Of a stretch of DNA of 64,000 bases, positions 45,140 to 58,302 are shown one piece after another (the stretch's first letter is position 1; every line of letters begins with the position of its first letter). The translations under genes and the position numbers were made by a program. Below the pieces are notes generated by a model. It was not told the DNA's origin and did no database searches. It saw only the letters and a program-made list of their open reading frames with translations. The stretch comes from Apium graveolens (lineage: Eukaryota; Streptophyta; Magnoliopsida; Apiales; Apiaceae). Location of the stretch: positions 49,444,741 through 49,508,740 of the forward strand of contig NC_133657.1 in NCBI RefSeq assembly GCF_009905375.1, in the 5' to 3' direction.

Positions 45140-46785
45140 TGGGAAGGAAGGAGGTGTGGTAGCTTTGTAACCACACAATTTCAAGGGCAAGAAGGTAATT
45201 GACTAAAGCAAGCACAAAAACCAATCAACCAAGCCAAGTAAAATCATTTTCATCAAAAATCAAAAGCAACCAAGGCTTTGTTCTTCATTGCTCACGGCTT
45301 TTCACTATTCAAAAGGCAAGAGAAATTCAAAATCCAAGATCCAAGCTTCCTAAATTGGTAAGATAATTCCCTAATCATCTTCATGCTTAGTTAGGACTAT
45401 ATCATGAGTTTAAGCCATTAATTCCTTCTCAATCTTCTTCATTTAATCAAAGAAGAAGACAATGAATAGTGTTTTCAAGTTTTTAACTTGAACTTTTTCT
45501 TGTTTTCTTGAAGATCCAAGCATTCTTAAGACTTCTCAAAGCTTCTTAAGGCTTCCTAGCTTCACCCACCACTTCAAGGAAGGTATACCATCTCCAAACC
45601 CTAGATTCCTATATATTATAAGATGATTTTGATTAGTGGGTTGATATTGTAGCTTGTTGTTATGATTTAGAGTTTGGGATTTGGAATGGTAGTGAAATGG
45701 AATGGTAATTGTTGTGGTTTTGATTTAAAGGAACTTAAGTATGATTAAAGTTAAGTTTAGGCATAAGTATGAATGATTAAATTGAATTGGTTGGGGTTGT
45801 TATGATGTGATGAGGATGGATGTTGGTTGTATGTTGGATTTGAGGTTGGTTTGTGGTTGGTGTTGAATGGTTAAAATTGGGAAATCGCGTAAACATAGCC
45901 GTCGTAATGTCCGATTTACATTAGACTGCTTTTGTTCCTAACATTAGGACCCGAGAACCCCCTGCTAGATTATGACCACTGCCATGTTTAGATAGCTCAT
46001 GTTACGAGCTTCGTTTTGATATGTAGTTCGTTCGATTCCGATGCACGGTTTAGGAGAAACGACCGTTTCAGGTAACGGCGTTTCGCGAACGAAACTTTTT
46101 CCCTCGCCTTACTTTGAAATGTAGGTTAAAGACCAAAAAGGGTTAATTAATGTATGAAACATTTATGGTAAGTGTGTTAGGCAGTTGGTAAGACATTCGC
46201 GAAGGAATCGCTTTAAAACTCGTAAAGGTTAAATTATTAAAAATGGTGGAGCCGAGGGTACCCGAGTGACTTAAGCAAATCAGTGAGCGCAAAACAAGCG
46301 TTAGAGTCTAAGTTAGTTAAAGTATAGATTTACAAGTGATTTTGGTTTAATTCCAACTTACTTGTTGTTTATAGGTTATCAGACTCGTCCCGAGCCTTTC
46401 TCACCCCCAAGTCGCTCAGGCAAGTTTTCTACCCGTTATACTGTTGCTGTGATGTAAATATATGTATATGCATTATCTTGTGATATTGCATGATTGTTAT
46501 TAGCAAATTTTGCGATATATTGGAGCATGCTAATATGGTATATATGCATGTCTGTTTCGTAATCTGGTTATCTATCTGTTGATTTCAATGCTTATAGTTG
46601 CATAATACCTATGCTAGAAATAAGCAAGTAGTTGCGTATACCCTTAGTATAGGGGATAAAAGGTGAACATATTTCTAAACCGGGAGTCGATGTTCCCGAG
46701 TATATTATATATATATTTATTTATATGTATATATATGGATATAGTTTTTAAAACTATTAATCGAATAAGGTTTATTCGATAACTT

Positions 46786-47062
46786 TAACTTTATTTTATT
46801 ATTGAATATTATTTTGAATATTCATTCGAGGACTTATGACTCCTTTTACTTTATTAATGAATATTATTTTGAATATTATTCGAAGGCGTATGACTCCTTT
46901 TATTTATTTATCTGAATATTATTTGAATATTTATTCGAGGGCTTATGACTCTTTTATATTATTTATTGAATATTATTTGAATATTCATTCGAAGGCTTAT
47001 GACTCAGTTTATATTATTTAATGAATATTATTTGAATATTCATTTGAGGATCTATGACTCCG
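46786..47062 (+). repeat. about 55-bp hairpin array, G3 5' LTR
   Basis: GACTC unit ends fall at 46842, 46895, 46951, 47005 and 47060 (spacing 53-56). Each unit has GAATATT(A)TTTGAATATTCATTCGA-like sequence. Less regular than in G2. Confidence 0.85.
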
Positions 47063-48286
47063 ATTATTTGCTGAAATATATTCTTTATTTTATTAAAGAA
47101 TAAGGTGTTAATAATCAAACATATTTTCGATTATTCAAATAAAGATAATACTTTCATATAAGTATATCTTTGGTTATTTAATACTCGTTTCAAGTATAAG
47201 TTTTAAAACTTCTACTTCAATTATTTTTATAAAGATTATTCTTATGGGAATATTATTTAAATAATAATATTCAGTCATTTTCTAAATATTCTGGGGACTG
47301 ATTTACTTCATTAAATCAGCTTAACTCCAAACACTCTATAAAGTGTTTTCGAGTCTTCAAAATGATTTTTAAAAGTTAGAGCGGATCCCAAAACTCAATT
47401 TTATATTTAAGATCTTCCTTTTAAAGGGGATTTAAATACTCGTTCAAAACCCGGGGGAATCCGGCTCTGTGGTGTATTTTATATTCGCAACAAGGTTGCA
47501 GTTTTGGTAAATGAATTGATTACTTACCAAACGTTCGGGAAGTAAGTCCATCTATTGAGTCGGCATAAGCAACATGGGCTCAGTGGGCGTCCATGATAGT
47601 GTAAGTGGCTCAGTGGGAGTCCATCAAATGCATAAGTGGCTGAGTGGCAGTCCAGCATAAGGTCCTAATTATGACCAGGGTGATGACCAGTGGGGAATTC
47701 GTCCATCTACTAGTAGAAAAGGTTACTTATGGGTATCTTTGCCTGATCAGCAAGATATCTGGTTTATGCCAAAGGTTTTCTTTTCCTTCCAAATTCATTG
47801 GATATTGCAACTCTGTTCATACTTTACATAACAGAGGTTCCAGGAAATGTTTTAGAGATATATATATGTGGATATATATATATCGGGACTAAATAAAGTA
47901 TCTCATAACTTTTTCATTCAATAATATTTCAAAGATTGAATCTATTCAAATCTTGTCTTGTACTGATTATAACTTGAACGGTGGTAGTTCAAGTAGTATT
48001 GGGAAAGATATAAGTATATTGGGGTATTTGGTAACCTCATCTTTTAAACTTATATCTAATTAATAATTGTCTTAGGAATGACAAAGATTTTCAGAAAAAC
48101 GTTGAAACAAGGTTAGATATATGAGATCACCTTGCAACGATATTTTTTTTTATACAGTTATACACTGGGTCTTTGTGTATATTATGCATGGAAGAGGACT
48201 TCCAATATTTTGAAAAGTATATATGTATATATACTGAATATTTTGCGACTTCATCGCATTAAGATATCAAACTTGGTTCATTTCTT

Positions 48287-48514
48287 TTGACCAAGACTTT
48301 CATGAGTATTATGAGTAGGCTCATATATTGTAAATCATTATACATATTATTTTGGTGGGCTTGCTGCTCACCCTTGCTTTATTTCTTCATCACACAACAA
48401 CAGTTAGGAAAGATGGCCAGACTCCAGCAGACCCAGCGCGAGCGCGTGGGAAGCGTCCCGCGTCTTCCCGTTGATGTTGTAGCTGCTATAGCTGCAGAGG
48501 TAGATCTATTGTAG
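48287..48514 (+). CDS. conserved 75-codon LTR ORF (G family), copy 3
   Basis: Same protein as the G2 copies except QTQRERVG in the basic tail. Over these 228 bases G3 and G2 (copy 1) differ at only three positions, less than the flanking LTR appears to. Function unknown. Confidence 0.4.
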   Translation: MTKTFMSIMSRLIYCKSLYILFWWACCSPLLYFFITQQQLGKMARLQQTQRERVGSVPRLPVDVVAAIAAEVDLL

Positions 48515-48809
48515 ATCAGACCATCTACTTTTGAGAATCAATTATGTATAATTATAACTTGTGGCAGATAATGGCAATTAACTGTAAATTTATCAAGTAA
48601 TCATTTTGGGTTGTAATAACTTTTAAATTGTGGATTCAAAGACTTGTACTTATTTAAATTTCATCTCTGAGACTATAACGGGTTGTGGTGTGTGTTAGTG
48701 TGGGGTCACAGCATAAGGTTATTATTATTAATTAAGTGAAGTGATATTGTGGAAAGAAAGACCGTGACGACCCGGATCCTCGACCCCGGATCTGGGGGTG
48801 TTACAGAAA

Positions 48810-48821
48810 TGGTATCAGAGC
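48810..48821 (+). other. G3 primer-binding site
   Basis: TGGTATCAGAGC, an exact match to the initiator tRNA-Met primer site, four bases after the LTR. Confidence 0.92.
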
Positions 48822-49240
48822 TAAGCGTTATAAACCTCAGAGATGATGGGACGTTAAGATAATAAGTTCACTAAGATAATAAGAACTCTTGCCAAGTTCA
48901 TAGTCGGACTACCTAACGTAGTACTGACAGTTAAAACCCTTATGGGAACCCTTATAAATGTAGCGATAGAAGCGTAGTTCGTTATCGTATATAGTAGCGG
49001 GCCTCCGAACCCTGAGGTTGAGGAGCAACATCGCGATGATATTTTATTACTAATTGGAGATCGGATTGTGGATCCGATAGAGTGTCCTAATGCAGGACCG
49101 GATGATGTTGATATTGAGGATGTAGCGGTTGAGGATGTTGTCCTAGAAGGGATAGTTGCTGAGGAGGATCTCGTGGAAGATCCTAACAAGAATGAATAAA
49201 GGACCATTGAGGAATTGATGACCATGGTTAGGTCGACTAC
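48822..49240 (+). other. G3 leader and acidic remnant
   Basis: Non-coding leader, then a plus-strand stretch at about 49000-49195 reading acidic repeats (NPEVEEQHRDDI, VEDVVLEGIVAEED) with stops. It may be the start of a decayed gag or an extra ORF; not recognised. Confidence 0.4.
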
Positions 49241-49251
49241 CAGAGGTAGGA

Positions 49252-49524
49252 TTGGTCGATCACTACCGGAGGTTCGTTCAAGTTGTAAAGACAGTAGCCC
49301 CTTTAACGCGGCTTACTCGTAAGACTAAGAAGTTTGAATGGACAGAGAAATGCGAGAACAGCTTTCAAGAACTGAAGCAGAGGTTGGTGATGGCCCTTAT
49401 GCTGGCATTGCCGGATGGAAAAGGAGATTTTGTGAAGTGTAGTGACGCTTCGCACAAGGGCTTAGGGTGCGTGCTTATGCAGCACGGTAAGGTAATCGCG
49501 TGCATGTCAAGACAATTAAGGTAA
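49252..49524 (+). pseudogene. G3 RT C-terminus and RNase H start, displaced
   Basis: A 90-codon open segment: VDHYRRFVQ, VAPLTRLTRKTKKFEWTEKC, ENSFQELKQRL, then the RNase H start KCSDASHKGLGCVLMQHGKV and ACMSRQLR. This is the connection region of Ty3/gypsy chromovirus RT. It stands upstream of the gag remnant and has no catalytic RT in front of it. Confidence 0.88.
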
Positions 49525-49945
49525 TATGAAATTCGATATCCCCGCCCATGAGCTTAGGCTCGTGGTAATAGTTTTACCCTAAAGATTGGAGGCACTACTT
49601 GTATGGAGAGAAGTGCAAGATTTACACAAACCATAGGAGCTCTAGTACCTTTTTGCGTAGAAAGAGCTCAACATACACCAGAGGAGGCGGTTAGAGCTAA
49701 TCAAGAATTATGATTGGGAGATTCTGTATCATTCGGGGAAAGCCAATGTGGTGGCTGATGCCCTTAGTAAAAAAGGAGAGACTCAAGATAATAATGTCTT
49801 TGGGAGAATTTATAAGAGATTTTGAGAAAATGGAAATAGAAGTGAAGGTAACCGGATCCGGTACCGAAAAGCTGTTTGAGATTGCAATACAACCCGAATT
49901 ATTGAAAAAGAACATAGTGTGCCAGAAAAAGTGATGAATGAAGGC
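49525..49945 (+). pseudogene. G3 RNase H end/integrase linker, frameshifted
   Basis: It continues the previous segment with RNase H remnants (HELRLVV, and NVVADALSKK near 49745-49775 where an extra A shifts the frame), then FIRDFEKMEIEVKVTGSGTE and a short tail to about 49934. The extra A is absent in G2, so the two copies decayed partly independently. Confidence 0.75.
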
Positions 49946-50274
49946 AGAAGGGCAACAAATAGATAAGAGATTAATACCAAGAAAGATGATAAGGGAATAA
50001 TGAGGCATTCCTACAGAATTTGGGTTCCAAATGTTCAAGAACTTAAAGATGAAATCTTAGATGAAAGCTAGTTGAGGAATAAGATTTAGAGCAAACCCTG
50101 AACTTGATAGTCAGGGAGGTCGCCATCAAGATAGAAGGAGCCCATAACATAATGGAGTGGGAAATGAGGATTTTAAATTAAAAGATGACCCCAATTATGG
50201 GGAGTAGGATGAAACATTTCATACTAAGGAAACAGAAAGTCGAGTAAGGAAAGGAGACCCGAGACGGTACTCCT

Positions 50275-50720
50275 ATACGGCAATTCATGGACCTGTCTAG
50301 ACAGAACTTAGACTATTATCCCCAACAACCACCTTGAGGAAACAGTGCGGTGAGAAATTCTTTCAGGACCTTTAAGTCGCTAAGCTCTCAGAGTTCCAAG
50401 GAACAAGCTGACCCAGCCGAGGCAAGAGCCTGGCTAAAGGAAATATAGGAATTATTTGAGATTCTAAATGATTGACGAATCACAAAAGACTGTTTTTGTC
50501 ACTTACCCTCCTAAGAGAGAGACCACCCGCTGGTGAAAGACCAAGAAAGGCACGGAGCAAGAGATTATAATAAACTGATTTAAGTCCAGTCAATTGTTTT
50601 CGGGAAAGTAATTCCCAAAGATAAGGAGATAGTGTAAAAGCTTTAGAGTCAGAACAAAGGCGGACGAGTATGATGAAATATGAAGCTAAGTTGTAAAAGT
50701 TGTCAAGATTCGTTCTGATG
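50275..50720 (+). pseudogene. G3 gag remnant
   Basis: Across frame changes the sequence reads VRNSFRTFKSL, QADPAEARAWLKEI, ELFEILND, then KTVFVTY...WWKTKKGTE, the retrotran_gag core of chromoviruses. Stops occur every few dozen codons. No zinc knuckle is recognised. Confidence 0.65.
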
Positions 50721-53589
50721 ACAAGAATCCCAGAACGATGTGATGCTTGAAGTCAATGATTAGTGGGTTCATGAAATAATGATAAGAGAAAGGAAAATAA
50801 AAAGAAACTGAAGTGGAAAGGAATATAAAGGCAATAGAGTTTGAGGAATGATAAGGGAGTTGGGTATGAGGAAACCCTAAAGACTCGTAGCAATAGAAAT
50901 AGAAAAGTATGTAATTGTCAGGATGAGGGTGATTCACCATGAGTTAAAGTTGATGATTGAAGGAATAAGAGATACATATATTTTATCCCCTGTAAGTTGG
51001 GAGGATTTGAGGAAACCTTGAGATAGTTTGAAGGATAAATATTGAGACGCGGATAGACTGAGGAGACAAGAAAGTAAGAAATCAGGAAAAATTGGATGAA
51101 GGAAGTGACCTTCAATAATATGAAATGTAAGACCGGTGGCTCGATACCCAGAAAGGGAGGCGCCAGGTATAAGAGATATCCCAACATTGAGGTGACTGTT
51201 GAGATAAACAACGAAAGTAAATAAGGAATTATTAAGAAGAAGTTCACGTTGAACACGACCAATATCTTCCAGAACATCCTTGTTATCGTTACCAAATTAG
51301 GCAAGACAAGCGGATAACCGTTGTTATCTTTTGGAGGCCATATGGATTGACCTCAATATGAATAAGGATGCTATTATGAAGTTAGGTATAGACTATCGAG
51401 GTGGGAATGATGAATATGATAATCTATCAAGGATATATGACTTGATTTATTCGTGGAAGGATGCAGGTACCTTTTAAAGGTGGAATTAAGGATAGAACAT
51501 TGGTAACTTAAAATGAATCCTAGGGGACTGCATAAAGGTTGGCATGTCACCCTTAATAGGGACAGTATGAGTTTTGACAGTTTGATTGGGAAAGGGTTAA
51601 GGTAACAACAACCTTTAAGAATCAGTGGAGAAATTTTGCAGAAGTATATAGACAATGGTTCTACTATTAGTAAATGGTATTGTGATATGCCCTGTATCTA
51701 GGGAATACAGGAGGAACGATTGAAGGATAACCTTAGAGGTTTTATAAGGAAAAAGGTAATATTCAAAATTCTCAAGAATAGAAATGTGGATAAAGGAAAT
51801 ATGACGTAATTATAATGATGCCAAGTGGGGCACGTGTTAAACCACGAGAAAGTATGGATCGAACCAGTAATGGTCGAAATTGTTCAGGGCAATTAGGGCC
51901 TAAGATAAAAGATGTTCTAAGTATGATTGAGAGTCAGTCGTGACAGTGATTAACCTCTAAAGACTGAGGCAATAACTTATGGGAAAATGGTGATATATTT
52001 TTTTTTTTATTTTTACTCATCAGATTTTAAGGAAAATATCTTCACACGAGTAGTGATTGAAGTGAGGTAGAAAATTTAGTTGGAGGTGGTTAAATGGACA
52101 TGATTGTAAGGAAATTTTACTATCAGGAAAGGCCAAAGAGGTGGCCAACATTTTAAGTGTAAGAAGACAATTATAGGCGCTTGTGCCCAAGGAATACAGT
52201 GATGATGGTTAAAGCTGTGAAGGTTGTATTATGGTTTGGAAGATTGACATTCCTTCTGATGACTGTGCAATACCCAACCGTAATAGTAGTTGGTAAAGGT
52301 TTAATTCGTGTAATCGCCATGAGCAGGCTATCTATCTCAGAAGGTACTATCTTGAGATAAGCCAGGACCATGTTTCAAAAAGGACTAGACGAACCTTTGA
52401 CTTAAGTCCTCTATTTAGGGCGTATGATTAAGAATGGTATTAACCTGCTATCGGTGCTTTGATTGAAACTCTTCTGCAATTTTATATGCTTCATGTCATG
52501 TATGTATGTCAGGATCAGGAGTGTACTCCATGAATCATGAATGGTGATTATGTTACCTCCTTAGAAGGATTTGATACGACATGTATAGACTCTGTATGGT
52601 TAGATATTAAGATTTTATGGAAAAATGAATGACGACAGTAGGTCAGTGGTGGACCATAGTAAGGCAACAATGATTCTGCGAGTATTGAGCTGATTACAAC
52701 CGTGAGAGTTGTATTGGAATGGGTGTTGAGATTGAGTACCACTAATCGGGTCGTGGTAGTGTATAAGTTATCATTGATAGACTAATTAAGTAGAGTATCT
52801 ACCTAGTGAATAATTATTCTTTCTTATCAATAGAGAGTCGTATTATTATACGAGGAAGGTTGCGGTGCAAGCATAGAATTCTAGTAACGATGATGTATAG
52901 AATGAGATCCCAGATTCGATTTTCGATGTCAAGGGAGTTTCAAAGGTGATTATGTATAAGCTCGAGGAAGAGTGTGGGTCCATAGAATGATGGACGGGAT
53001 AGCGAAAATATTTAGGCATGTGAAATACGATGCTATAATACTTGATGTTGATATAAATACGTATATGTTTTGTTCTCCTATGACAAACCTCTATAGTTCA
53101 GAGGTAGATTCCAAGCCAGATATTTTATGGCAATAAAATTTTTATGAATATATAATTCTCTTCAGTTCGTTCTTTTCTCTTCTTTTCATTACATGTAAGC
53201 TGAGAAGAACAACCCTTCCAGAAAGGGGAGGTATTGCCGAATGACTATCTATCTGTGTGATAGAAGCCTAGTAGGATACCATCTATTGTTTAATTGCTTG
53301 TCAAATACTAAAGGCTGGCCACCTTCTGTACTAACTATGCGATATAACAAGTGTTCATGATCATAGTGATCTCTCAACAAATTCCTTTACTTCTATATGA
53401 TTGATCAAGCTTCCAAAGATAGAAGCAGCTGAAAAAGGAGTAGTAAAGTAGTGGTAGTATGCGGAATGGAAACACATTCGTGATACTAAGGTTGACGTGG
53501 TCATTAAAAGGTTAAAGAACGCTAACGAGCAAAAGTATAACCAGTATAATATTAGAAACGGAAGGTGATAGCGATTACGAACTGGAAAA
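50721..53589 (+). pseudogene. G3 decayed pol, mostly unassignable
   Basis: About 51390-51500 corresponds at DNA level to the RT palm start (remnants of PRIDDLFDQL and GTFSKVELR...LKMNP). Protease, the catalytic YxDD box and the integrase zinc finger were not found. Collinear with G2 28621-31500. Confidence 0.5.
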
Positions 53590-54370
53590 GAATGGGTATT
53601 GAGAAGCAAAAGCTATAACGCTAGAAGCTATAATGAGAGTCTGTGCAATAGACTTGAAAGGAATTGGAATGATCACTTAATTCGGATTGAGTTATCTTAC
53701 GACAATAGATCATATGTCATTATCGAGATGTCGCCTTATGAGATCCTTGAGGGAAGATAATGTCGATCTCCCTTATGTTAGGATAAAGTTGTAGAGCGCA
53801 AGATGCTCGGACCCGCAGTAGTCCAAAGGACCAAGGATATGATAGATCTAATCAGAGGACGGCTGATAGTAGCCCAAGATGGACATGATAAGTATGTTGA
53901 TTTGACACGGAAGGACAAAGAATAGGAAGTAGGGGACCTAGCGTTGTTATAGGTATTCCCTTGGCAAGGAAGGATGAGGTTCGGAAAGAAAGGGAAGCTA
54001 AGTCCACGAATTGTTGGACCCTTGGATATATTAAGACGTTTGGGAAGTTAGCATATGAGCTAGCCCTAACCCCGAACATGTAGCAGGTCGTAACGTGTTT
54101 CACGTATCAATGTTAAGGAAGTGTAATTCAGATGCCAGATAAATAGAGGCATATGAGCGCATAGATATGCAACCCGACGTAACCTATATGGAGCAACCAG
54201 GAAGGGTTATAGAGTAAAAAGGAACAAGTGCTTAGGAGAAGGATTATCAAACTAGGCAGAGTTTGGTGGTAGAACCACAATGTGGGAAAATTGACTCGAG
54301 AGTTAGAAAGTGTAATGCTAAGAAAGTATCCCCATTTGTTTTCTATCTGATTCCGGGACGGAATCCTTTT
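53590..54370 (+). pseudogene. G3 integrase core end, C-terminus and chromodomain-like tail
   Basis: Remnants in order: VCAIDLKG, IEMSPYEILEGRQCRSPL (about 53725-53775), VVQRTKDMIDLIRGRL, AQDGHDKYVDLTRK, GDLALL, FPWQGRMRFGKKGKLSPRIV, INVKEV, and a broken chromodomain-like end before 54350. This is the usual order at the end of a Ty3/gypsy chromovirus polyprotein. Many stops. Confidence 0.8.
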
Positions 54371-54383
54371 AAGGAGGGGAGAC
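54371..54383 (+). other. G3 polypurine tract
   Basis: AAGGAGGGGAGAC immediately before the 3' LTR. Confidence 0.88.
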
Positions 54384-56545
54384 TGTAATAACCCCAATTT
54401 TTGAGAAATTTTGAAACCCTTATGAATAGTGTTTTTGCTGAACGAGAAAACTTTTCATGCCACGCTATGTAAGGGTTCTGTTATTGATCTTATGGGATAT
54501 TATTAGTACTCTATGAAGTATATAAGTGTATGTAAAGATCGTCAGAATCCAATTCCGAACACTTTGGTTTTTCCCGGAAATCCACAAGATACGGAGAGAA
54601 TTGAGTATAAGGTAACAGGATAAAAAGGATTTAAATTAAAGGATTATAATAGAGGATCATAAAAAGGAATATAATGTATTGAGAAAGGTTAAGGGAACCT
54701 AAGTAATAAGATCCCGGGTATGATCCTTCAAACGATAAACGAGAACGAAAGTTAAGCGAACCGTATAACAGATCAGCGGTCATTAGGCAAACGATTAGGA
54801 AGTTAATCAAAGGGATTAGTGGGAATGATGTCATCCAACCAATAGAAAGAGGACAAGGAAGTGAGGATGACATCATGAGGATGACATAAGCATGACATGG
54901 GAAGGAAGGAGGTGTGGTAGCTTTGTAACCACACAATTTCAAGGGCAAGAAGGTAATTGACTAAAGCAAGCACAAAAACCAATCAACCAAGCCAAGTAAA
55001 ATCATTTTCATCAAAAATCAAAAGCAACCAAGGCTTTGTTCTTCATTGCTCACGGCTTTTCACTATTCAAAAGGCAAGAGAAATTCAAAATCCAAGATCC
55101 AAGCTTCCTAAATTGGTAAGATAATTCCCTAATCATCTTCATGCTTAGTTAGGACTATATCATGAGTTTAAGCCATTAATTCCTTCTCAATCTTCTTCAT
55201 TTAATCAAAGAAGAAGACAATGAATAGTGTTTTCAAGTTTTTAACTTGAACTTTTTCTTGTTTTCTTGAAGATCCAAGCATTCTTAAGACTTCTCAAAGC
55301 TTCTTAAGGCTTCCTAGCTCCACCCACCACTTCAAGGAAGGTATACCATCTCCAAACCCTAGATTCCTATATATTATAAGATGATTTTGATTAGTGGGTT
55401 GATATTGTAGCTTGTTGTTATGATATAGAGTTTGGGATTTGGAATGGTAGTGAAATGGAATGGTAATTGTTGTGGTTTTGATTTAAAGAAACTTAAGTAT
55501 GATTAAAGTTAAGTTTAGGCATAAGTATGAATGATTAAATTGAATTGGTTGGGGTTGTTATGATGTGATGAGGATGGATGTTGGTTGTATGTTGGATTTG
55601 AGGTTGGTTTGTGGTTGGTGTTGAATGGTTAAAATTGGGAAATCGCGTAAACATAGCCGTCGTAATGTCCGATTTACATTAGACTGCTTTTGTTCCTAAC
55701 ATTAGGACCCGAGAACCCCCTGCTAGATTATGACCACTGCCATGTTTAGATAGCTCATGTTACGAGCTTCGTTTTGATATGTAGTTCGTTCGATTCCGAT
55801 GCACGGTTTAGGAGAAACGACCGTTTCAGGTAACGGCGTTTCGCGAACGAAACTTTTTCCCTCGCCTTACTTTGAAATGTAGGTTAAAGACCAAAAAGGG
55901 TTAATTAATGTATGAAACATTTATGGTAAGTGTGTTAGGCAGTTGGTAAGACATTCGTGAAGGAATCGCTTTAAAACTCGTAAAGGTTAAATTATTAAAA
56001 ATGGTGGAGCCGAGGGTACCCGAGTGACTTAAGCAAATCAGTGAGCGCAAAACAAGCGTTAGAGTCTAAGTTAGTTAAAGTATAGATTTACAAGTGATTT
56101 TGGTTTAATTCCAACTTACTTGTTGTTTATAGGTTATCAGACTCGTCCCGAGCCTTTCTCACCCCCAAGTCGCTCAGGCAAGTTTTCTACCCGTTATACT
56201 GTTGCTGTGATGTAAATATATGTATATGCATTATCTTGTGATATTGCATGATTGTTATTAGCAAATTTTGCGATATATTGGAGCATGCTAATATGGTATA
56301 TATGCATGTCTGTTTCGTAATCTGGTTATCTATCTGTTGATTTCAATGCTTATAGTTGCATAATACCTATGCTAGAAATAAGCAAGTAGTTGCGTATACC
56401 CTTAGTATAGGGGATAAAAGGTGAACATATTTCTAAACCGGGAGTCGATGTTCCCGAGTATATTATATATATATATTTATTTATATGTATATATATGGAT
56501 ATAGTTTTTAAAACTATTAATCGAATAAGGTTTATTCGATAACTT

Positions 56546-56822
56546 TAACTTTATTTTATTATTGAATATTATTTTGAATATTCATTCGAGGACTTCTGAC
56601 TCCTTTTACTTTATTAATGAATATTATTTTGAATATTATTCGAAGGCGTATGACTCCTTTTATTTATTTATCTGAATATTATTTGAATATTTATTCGAGG
56701 GCTTATGACTCTTTTATATTATTTATTGAATATTATTTGAATATTCATTCGAAGGCTTATGACTCAGTTTATATTATTTAATGAATATTATTTGAATATT
56801 CATTTGAGGATCTATGACTCCG
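56546..56822 (+). repeat. about 55-bp hairpin array, G3 3' LTR
   Basis: Same five units as 46786-47062, with one substitution in the first unit (CTTCTGACTC). Confidence 0.85.
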
Positions 56823-58074
56823 ATTATTTGCTGAAATATATTCTTTATTTTATTAAAGAATAAGGTGTTAATAATCAAACATATTTTCGATTATTCAAAT
56901 AAAGATAATACTTTCATATAAGTATATCTTTGATTATTTAATACTCGTTTCAAGTATAAGTTTTAAAACTTCTACTTCAATTATTTTTATAAAGATTATT
57001 CTTATGGGAATATTATTTAAATAATAATATTCAGTCATTTTCTAAATATTCTGGGGACTGATTTACTTCATTAAATCAGCTTAACTCCAAACACTCTATA
57101 AAGTGTTTTCGAGTCTTCAAAATGATTTTTAAAAGTTAGAGCGGATCCCAAAACTCAATTTTATATTTAAGATCTTCCTTTTAAAGGGGATTTAAATACT
57201 CGTTCAAAACCCGGGGGAATCCGGCTCTGTGGTGTATTTTATATTCGCAACAAGGTTGCAGTTTTGGTAAATGAATTGATTACTTACCCAACGTTCGGGA
57301 AGTAAGTCCATCTATTGAGTCGGCATAAGCAACATGGGCTCAGTGGGCGTCCATGATAGTGTAAGTGGCTCAGTGGGAGTCCATCAAATGCATAAGTGGC
57401 TGAGTGGCAGTCCAGCATAAGGTCCTAATTATGACCAGGGTGATGACCAGTGGGGAATTCGTCCATCTACTAGTAGAAAAGGTTACTTATGGGTATCTTT
57501 GCCTGATCAGCAAGATATCTGGTTTATGCCAAAGGTTTTCTTTTCCTTCCAAATTCATTGGATATTGCAACTCTGTTCATACTTTACATAACAGAGGTTC
57601 CAGGAAATGTTTTAGAGATATATATATGTGGATATATATATATCGGGACTAAATAAAGTATCTCATAACTTTTTCATTCAATAATATTTCAAAGATTGAA
57701 TCTATTCAAATCTTGTCTTGTAGTCTCATCTATGTGATGAACTTTTGAAACTGATTATAACTTGAACGGTGGTAGTTCAAGTAGTATTGGGAAAGATATA
57801 AGTATATTGGGGTATTTGGTAACCTCATCTTTTAAACTTATATCTAATTAATAATTGTCTTAGGAATGACAAAGATTTTCAGAAAAACGTTGAAACAAGG
57901 TTAGATATATGAGATCACCTTGCAACGATATTTTTTTTTATACAGTTATACACTGGGTCTTTGTGTATATTATGCATGGAAGAGGACTTCCAATATTTTG
58001 AAAAGTATATATGTATATATACTGAATATTTTGCGACTTCATCGCATTAAGATATCAAACTTGGTTCATTTCTT

Positions 58075-58302
58075 TTGACCAAGACTTTCATGAGTATTAT
58101 GAGTAGGCTCATATATTGTAAATCATTATACATATTATTTTGGTGGGCTTGCTGCTCACCCTTGCTTTATTTCTTCATCACACAACAACAGTTAGGAAAG
58201 ATGGCCAGACTCCAGCAGACCCAGCGCGAGCGCGTGGGAAGCGTCCCGCGTCTTCCCGTTGATGTTGTAGCTGCTATAGCTGCAGAGGTAGATCTATTGT
58301 AG
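58075..58302 (+). CDS. conserved 75-codon LTR ORF (G family), copy 4
   Basis: Identical in protein to copy 3. Function unknown. Confidence 0.4.
   Translation: MTKTFMSIMSRLIYCKSLYILFWWACCSPLLYFFITQQQLGKMARLQQTQRERVGSVPRLPVDVVAAIAAEVDLL

Larger units (their letters stand above)
44626..48805 (+). repeat. G3 5' LTR (4180 bp)
   Basis: It runs from TGTAATAACCCC to GGGGGTGTTACA. It lacks 28 bases (at about 47966) that the 3' LTR has at about 57722-57749; the G2 LTRs also have them, so this copy was shortened by deletion. Confidence 0.95.

Noticed and set aside
44873..45190. 105-codon minus-strand frame, identical to 54631-54948
   Set aside because: Lies in the two LTRs of one young element, antisense, in the fast-changing U3; absent from G2, so no sign of constraint.
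46836..47021. 61-codon frame with repeated YYLNI
   Set aside because: Translation of the 55-bp hairpin array, not a gene.
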